Both the position numbers and the translations under genes were made by a program. The notes under the pieces are model-generated. The model searched no databases and had not been told where the DNA came from. It saw only the letters and a list, made by a program, of their open reading frames with translations. Of a stretch of 64,000 nt of DNA, positions 61,105 to 64,000 are shown in pieces (the first letter of the stretch is position 1; every line of letters starts with the position of its first letter). Source of the DNA: Phaseolus vulgaris (Eukaryota; Streptophyta; Magnoliopsida; Fabales; Fabaceae); contig NC_023755.2 in NCBI RefSeq assembly GCF_000499845.2, positions 36,964,023-37,028,022 on the forward strand, in the 5' to 3' direction.

Positions 61105-61885
61105 CTTAAATAGAAACTATTTTAAAAAAATAATTAATTAATTACTTTATTGATTAAATTATATATTATTGTAAAGACTAAAAAAATATTAATATTTAAA
61201 ATAGTTTATATTATTAATAAATAGTTTCTAAATTAGTATCTAATTGTTAGTAGCTAAAACTTGCTTTGGCCCACCCCACATAGCCCGCAGTGCGCGCGGT
61301 CCAAAAGTAGGGCGAGGCAGGTTGGTCCGTTGGCCCGTGAAAATAAAAAAATCATATCCAAGTATTTAGAGTGACAGTGAATTTAGTTTTATGTAAAATT
61401 TTATATTTAAAATTTGTTAATAAAAAATAATATAAAGAAGAGATTTCAATACGATAGTTGAAAAATTAGTCATCTTCATTAAAATGTTTTGTAGCTAAAC
61501 TTTGATAAGATACTTTTATACATTTACGCACATATATAGGGAAAAATTATATGCAAAGCAAAACTTTAATTATTTTTAATCAAGCCTTCTAACAACCCTC
61601 ATACTTAAATTTATATTTTTATCTTAATTAAATGAATTGAAATACGGATAAAATTTTAATTATTCAGTAGTAGGAATAAGTTTTTTTTTATAATGAATGA
61701 AATTTTAATTTTTGAAAAAAAAAATCTTACGCGGGTTGACTCGCGAGTTACTTCTTATGCGAGGTGAGCTAGTGAAATGAGACCACACTCCTAGCATGGG
61801 ATGGGCCAATCCACATTGTCACCCTAATTATATACCAATTATTTAATTAAATACCAATTTAGAAACTATTTTAGATATTGTACTA
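61105..61885. mobile_element. Decayed CACTA-type foldback element split by a hAT-like insertion
   Basis: The left arm (61105-61258) has AATAGAAACTATTTT and AATAGTTTCTAAATTAGTAT; the right arm (about 61826-61885) has AAATACCAATTTAGAAACTA. Both match the 22281 foldback element. Between them, 61259-61825 is a GGGATGACAATG-family element (copy C) with CCCACATAGCCCGCAG and CAATCCACATTGTCACCCTA, missing its left end. Confidence 0.6.
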
Positions 61886-62064
61886 GTCGGAGCCGAATGA
61901 GCCACGCCACTTGGTATCGGTGACTGACCGACCGAATGAATGGGTTATATCAAATAGAAAATAAAGAGATATGTGATAAATTAGGTAATATCCTATAAAT
62001 CCGGTAACCATGCGATAAATCTAAATATGTAAAGTTAAAAATAAAATCCTTTGTTGTAATAGTG

Positions 62065-63060
62065 TTTTTGAAGATGGAAGGTTGAGATTTTGACTCAGGA
62101 GAAGTGTAGCCAATCGAATTTCTTGAATGATAGAAGGATGCTAGATAGTGTTCTAGTGGTCAATAAGGTTCTTGAGGAGCTCAGGAGGAATGAGAGAGGT
62201 TTGTGTCTAAAGATGGACTATGAAAAGGCGTATGACTCGGTCAACTGGGTTTTTTTTGTTTGATATGCTGCAGAGGTTGGGTTTCCATAGCAGATGGATT
62301 ACGTGGATCATAGGTTGCTTAGAGTCAGTGTCGGTCTCAGTTTTGGTCAATGGAAGCCCCACTACGGGATTCAAACCTACGAGAGGGTTGAGGCATGGAG
62401 ACCCTTTAACTCTTTTCCTCTTTTCCTCTTTCTTGTAGTTGTTGAAGGTCTGTCTAGGCTAGTAAGACAGGCAATCAAAGGAAACTTTCTTAAAGGCGTG
62501 AGGGTGGGTAGGAAGGAGGTAGAGTCATGCGTGCTACAATTTGCAGATGATACTATCTTCCTCTGTGAAGAATCATTCTCTAATATCTTCATTGTCAAAG
62601 CTATTCTCAGGTGTTATGAGCTAGCATCGAGGCTCAAAATTACCTTCCACAAATCAAAGCTAGCAGGTATTAATGTTGTAAGAGAATCGCTAGACTGGTA
62701 CTTAAAGTCTTTGCATTGTACTCCTATGAGGGTATCATTTAAATACTTGGGGTTAGAAATAGGCAATACCTTAGGAAGAAGCAGTTTTGGGAGCCCATCT
62801 TGAATAAAATCAGCGTTAAACTATGTGCTTGGAAAGGAAGATTTTTTCTTTGGCAAAAAGAATATGCTTAGTTAAGTCGGTCTTCACATCTTTACTGCTC
62901 TTCTACTTATCTTTCTTTAAAGCTCTGGATTCGATGTGTGATAAAATTATTAACGTTAAAAGGAGATTCTTATGGGGCTAGGACAAGGTTAATAGGTTTA
63001 TATCTTGGGTGAGTTGGGAGAATCTATGCAAACCTATGGAAGAGGGTGGGTAGGGAGATT
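62065..63060 (+). mobile_element. LINE RT fragment (copy 6a)
   Basis: Reverse transcriptase blocks in order: FLNDRRMLDSVLVVNKVLEE and KMDYEKAYDSVNWV (about 62210-62255), then RGLRHGDPLTLFLF. After a frame change come FLFLVVVEGLSRLVRQAI and VLQFADDTIFLCEE with an intact FADD box (about 62530-62575), KITFHKSKLAGINVV and FKYLGLEIGNTLGR (to about 62790). Frameshifts follow and the thumb is degraded (WKGRFF, RRFLWG). Truncated at both ends. Confidence 0.85.
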
Positions 63061-63083
63061 CTATATGGATTGGTTATAGGAAA

Positions 63084-63770
63084 TTGCAGATAAACAAACC
63101 TAAGTTTAGCATGAATGAGGCACCCATAATCGTTAGGGTTGTTGTACAAAAGCCCGATCATCCAAAAAAGGTTTGGAGACTGAAGGCTCAACAAAGATCT
63201 TTTGCACAAGTGGTTAAGAACGACAGTGAGCTATTTTCCCAGAAGAAATCAGATGTCAGCACGGTTTGCATTCGGGTCAAGGTGGATTATACAAAGTGGC
63301 TGGAGGATTGCTATGTAGGGAAATTCTTTGAGACAAATAATGCGCAATCCATCAAGGAAAGTTTCATTATGAGCGGTTTTAATTTTGTGAGACTAAGTCA
63401 ATTGCTAAAAACAAAGTGGTTTGATGGAATTTTCTAGTCTTTAGTCCCTTGGGATGATAGTTTTATGGTAGTTGATAATTTTGTTTTGGGTTCGTTGTAA
63501 AGGCATTTCGCTGACGCTTTGGAGCAGTTAGTGCTCCGAAAGTATTGGGGCCCTCGTCGAAACGCTCATAGAGGTTGATGAGGCCATGTTAACAAGGGAA
63601 GTGCTTGAGTATGCTCGGTTGCGTGTCAAAATTCCGGTGGGAGGTGAGGCAAATGTGGTGAAACAAGTGAGAATTAACGATACTCTTTGCCAAATTTCAT
63701 AACAAGAAGAGATTAGCTTTACGAACTCCATGCATTGGCTCTCTTATAATAATTGAGGAGCGATAAGTGA
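63084..63770 (+). mobile_element. LINE ORF1-like (DUF4283-type) fragment (copy 6b)
   Basis: An open stretch (63084-63437) contains VWRLKAQQRSFAQVVKNDSE and YTKWLEDCYVGKFFETNNAQ. The frame-shifted continuation has FVLGSL, WSSECFGSIGALV, TLIEVDEATLTREVLEYARL and VKIPVGGE. This is the pattern of the gag-like DUF4283 protein of plant L1 elements. It lies downstream of an RT on the same strand, the reverse of normal LINE order. Confidence 0.6.
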
Positions 63771-63925
63771 GGATGAATCTGAATAATAAATTGAATATTG
63801 CCCTAAACATAGAAACCAATAAAATAATTATACCTTCATATTATCCATTGAAATGTGTAAAAAGGTAAAAGAAAATACGAATTTTTTTAGTTCCATTATT
63901 AGTTATCTATTTCACACATTCTATT

Positions 63926-64000
63926 ATAAAGTGGACTTTAAGTCTCTAATCTCTAGTCGATGTGGGATCTCCAACACACCCCCCTCACGCCGAGACTGTC
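63926..64000 (-). repeat. Dispersed repeat, reverse copy of 11838-11900, cut by window end
   Basis: The reverse complement reads GACAGTCTCGGCGTGAGGGG, then TGTTGGAGATCCCACATCGA and CTAGAGATTAGAGACTTAAA, matching the repeat at 11760-11985. The element continues beyond the window. Confidence 0.8.

Noticed and set aside
1..64000. CRISPR arrays, operons, bacterial-type signals, tRNA or rRNA genes
   Set aside because: None seen; the window is eukaryotic, with spliced genes and plant transposons.

Overview
This is plant nuclear DNA: AT-rich, with GT-AG introns, R2R3-MYB and 4CL-like genes, and dense plant-type transposon debris. The repeat families, especially the GTTGGAGATCYCACATCGACT repeat, and the gene set suggest a eudicot, probably a phaseoloid legume. 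The species call is inference; no species-diagnostic locus was found.

Five protein-coding genes look intact and could be assembled exon by exon. From left to right they are: a type III serine carboxypeptidase-like gene (861-4301, +, 506 aa); a small convergent gene for a stand-alone zinc-ribbon/OB-fold protein resembling the C-terminal DNA-binding domain of RPA70 (4606-5235, -, 151 aa); an alpha-L-fucosidase 1-like GH29 gene (5819-8561, -, 535 aa); an R2R3-MYB of the RAX/MYB87 type (30715-32261, +, 337 aa); and a peroxisomal 4-coumarate:CoA ligase-like 7 gene (39458-43308, +, 536 aa, ending SKI). A miRNA hairpin of the MIR530 family lies at 56356-56496 on the minus strand behind a TATAAATA box. 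A decayed paralogue sits at 53158-53317 inside a diverged tandem duplication (about 50980-53400 against 55100-56560).

Most of the rest is transposon-derived. Broken L1-type LINE copies lie at 8850-10758, 17690-19573, 25178-28457, 28474-29539, 46841-49670, 57195-60557 and 62065-63770. Two of them have an inverted 5' part followed by a forward 3' part, as expected from twin priming. A CACTA transposase remnant (about 15527-17115) has a small non-autonomous relative at 47321-47606 with perfect 17-bp termini and a GTT target duplication. CACTA-ended foldback elements occur at 22281-22681, about 24259-24534 and 61105-61885. hAT-like or foldback elements with 8-9 bp duplications occur at 35957-36322, 44083-45579 (which contains about 1 kb of a GC-rich 26-bp minisatellite) and 59946-60438 (nested in a LINE).

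The genes do not form a pathway or cluster. They are ordinary, independently expressed plant genes separated by repeat-filled intergenic DNA. No novel multi-gene system was found. The most interesting items are the MIR530 pair, the minisatellite-bearing hAT-like element, the twin-primed LINE with an intact target duplication and a nested MITE, and the stand-alone RPA-C-like gene.
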